NCBI GenBank assembly: GCA_022361315.1 | Contig: JAKSBB010000019.1 | Span: forward strand, 1 to 7,340 | DNA from: Desulfobacterales bacterium | Lineage (GTDB): Bacteria > Desulfobacterota > Desulfobacteria > Desulfobacterales > Desulfobacteraceae | DNA: 7,340 nucleotides | Reading direction: 5' to 3' | Shown here: positions 6,878 through 7,340 of the stretch, in pieces | Position numbering within the stretch: the stretch's first letter is position 1 | How the letters are laid out: each line of letters starts with the position of its first letter | Translations under genes and position numbers: made by a program | The notes under the pieces: model-generated | The model's input: only the letters and a program-made list of their open reading frames with translations | Told to the model about the DNA's origin: nothing | The model's database searches: none

Positions 6878-7198
6878 ATGATTGAATTGACAGATCCTGC
6901 TAAAACGCAGATCGATGACTACTTCCAGGGGAAAGAGCCTACCCCCATCAGAATCTTTCTCAACTCCGGCGGCTGAGGCGGCCCTTCCCTTGCGATGGCT
7001 CTGGATGAGCCTAAAGATACTGACGATGCATTTGATGTTAAAGGACATAAATTTGTCGTTGACAAGGAATTCATGGAAAAGGCTGAGAAAATCAAGATTG
7101 ACTTTACCGGAATGGGCTTCCACCTTGACTCCAATATCGACCTGGGGCAGGGCGGCGGCTGCGGTGGCTGCGGCTCAAACGGATCCTGCGGCGACTAG
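6878..7198 (+). CDS. HesB/IscA-like selenoprotein, TGA 6974-6976 read as selenocysteine
   Basis: Read through one in-frame TGA, the gene encodes 106 residues ending at TAG 7196-7198. Both sides belong to one IscA/HesB-like domain. Residues 1-32 run from MIELTDPAKTQI to PIRIFLNSGG. Then come U33, GGPSLAMALDEPKDTDDAF (34-52), the VKGHKFVVDKEF strand-helix (54-65) and KIDFTGMGFHLDSN. The C-terminus is Gly/Cys-rich, with C95, C98 and C104. In IscA the first conserved cysteine sits in a GGCxG context and the others in a C-terminal CGCG; here U33 falls in SGG-U-GG, exactly at that place. A-type proteins bind Fe-S clusters or iron and pass them to client proteins; selenocysteine would replace one thiolate ligand or redox residue. 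HesB-like selenoproteins are a known but poorly characterised group in anaerobic bacteria. It has its own promoter and terminator, so it is probably monocistronic. The Sec-insertion genes (selA-D) are not in the window. Confidence 0.9.
6974..7011 (+). promoter_or_regulatory. UGA codon and bacterial SECIS element
   Basis: The TGA at 6974-6976 is followed 20 bases later by the hairpin GGCTC (6997-7001)-TGGAT (7002-7006)-GAGCC (7007-7011), five GC-rich pairs with a five-base loop. The loop has G at its second and third positions. Bacterial SECIS elements, recognised by SelB, need a short stem with a G within the first two apical-loop bases, about 16-37 bases after the UGA; this hairpin fits all three points. 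It lies entirely within the coding sequence (codons 40-45), as is usual in bacteria. Confidence 0.75.
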
Positions 7199-7220
7199 TT
7201 GATTTAGGTCTTTTAAAAAG

Positions 7221-7266
7221 AAGGCGTCCACACGGGAGATTTTCTCCAAGTCGGACGCCTTTTTTT
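7221..7266. terminator. Rho-independent terminator, probably bidirectional
   Basis: A 9-bp stem AAGGCGTCC (7221-7229) / GGACGCCTT (7253-7261) is followed by an unbroken T run to 7266. Inside it, GGAGA (7235-7239) and TCTCC (7243-7247) form a second stem with a TTT loop, separated by a symmetric 5 x 5 internal loop. It starts 22 bases after the selenoprotein stop. On the minus strand the same stem is followed by CTTTTT, so it can also end transcription arriving from the right. Confidence 0.9.
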
Positions 7267-7269
7267 GTT

Positions 7270-7340
7270 TTATACAAAAGCCCGGCGTCTGTGGGCAAGG
7301 TGGTCCACAAGGGCGGCATCCGGAGAAAAGGGATTTGGGA
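7270..7340 (-). CDS. Possible 3' end of a convergent gene (22 codons)
   Basis: On the minus strand one frame is open from the right edge to TAA at 7272-7270, giving a tail that ends DAALVDHLAHRRRAFV. The stop lies a few bases before the bidirectional terminator, which is where a convergent gene should end, and the residue composition looks protein-like. Twenty-two codons are too few to name a family, and the other minus-strand frames are open here too. The call rests mainly on position and could be wrong. Confidence 0.33.
   Translation of the reverse strand, partial: PNPFSPDAALVDHLAHRRRAFV

Noticed and set aside
6995..7198. Separate 67-residue gene starting at ATG 6995
   Set aside because: No Shine-Dalgarno sequence precedes it, and its sequence is the in-frame continuation of the HesB/IscA-like domain from 6878 through the TGA. 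It is the C-terminal part of the selenoprotein.
6878..7198. Pseudogene broken by a nonsense mutation
   Set aside because: The stop is TGA at the functional cysteine position, a fitting SECIS hairpin follows, the rest of the frame is intact, and promoter, ribosome site and terminator are all well formed.

Overview
The window looks like chromosomal DNA from a Gram-negative, strictly anaerobic deltaproteobacterium (Desulfobacterota), most likely Desulfobacteraceae-like. This is an inference from gene content (a HesB/IscA-type selenoprotein, a PRUNE-like DHH phosphoesterase in a tight operon) and from protein style; base composition is near balanced by eye. No rRNA, tRNA, CRISPR or mobile element is visible.

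Layout. Positions 2-931 (+) hold the C-terminal two thirds of a sodium:alanine/glycine (AGCS) symporter that runs off the left edge. It converges, with only 36 bases between, on a five-gene minus-strand operon that reads from 6697 down to 968: a U32-peptidase-like, cysteine-rich protein; galE (UDP-glucose 4-epimerase); a HEAT-repeat protein with a Pro/Ala-rich linker and a degenerate receiver domain; an ATP-grasp (RimK-like) protein; and a PRUNE/Ppx1-type DHH-DHHA2 phosphoesterase. Three of the four junctions are 4-base ATGA/GTGA stop-start overlaps and the fourth is a 9-base gap, so the five genes are very probably co-transcribed and translationally coupled.

The 180-base divergent region 6698-6877 carries a near-consensus sigma70 promoter pointing right (TTGACA-17-TAGAAT), an imperfect palindrome over its -35 box, a second inverted repeat at the predicted start of transcription, and a weaker candidate promoter pointing left.

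The right-hand promoter drives the most notable gene, 6878-7198. It is a 106-residue HesB/IscA-like protein whose first conserved cysteine position is an in-frame TGA (6974-6976) in an SGG-U-GG context. A 5-bp GC-rich hairpin with GG in its apical loop lies 20 bases after the TGA, as expected for a bacterial SECIS element. Conventional gene calling would split it into a 32-residue and a 67-residue fragment. A strong, probably bidirectional terminator follows, and then what may be the last 22 codons of a convergent minus-strand gene.

How the genes work together: galE supplies UDP-galactose/UDP-glucose for surface polysaccharide. The HEAT/receiver, ATP-grasp and DHH genes form a compact trio that suggests a shared, currently unassigned process (ATP-dependent ligation plus phosphoester/polyphosphate hydrolysis with a scaffold protein). 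That link rests on gene order only.
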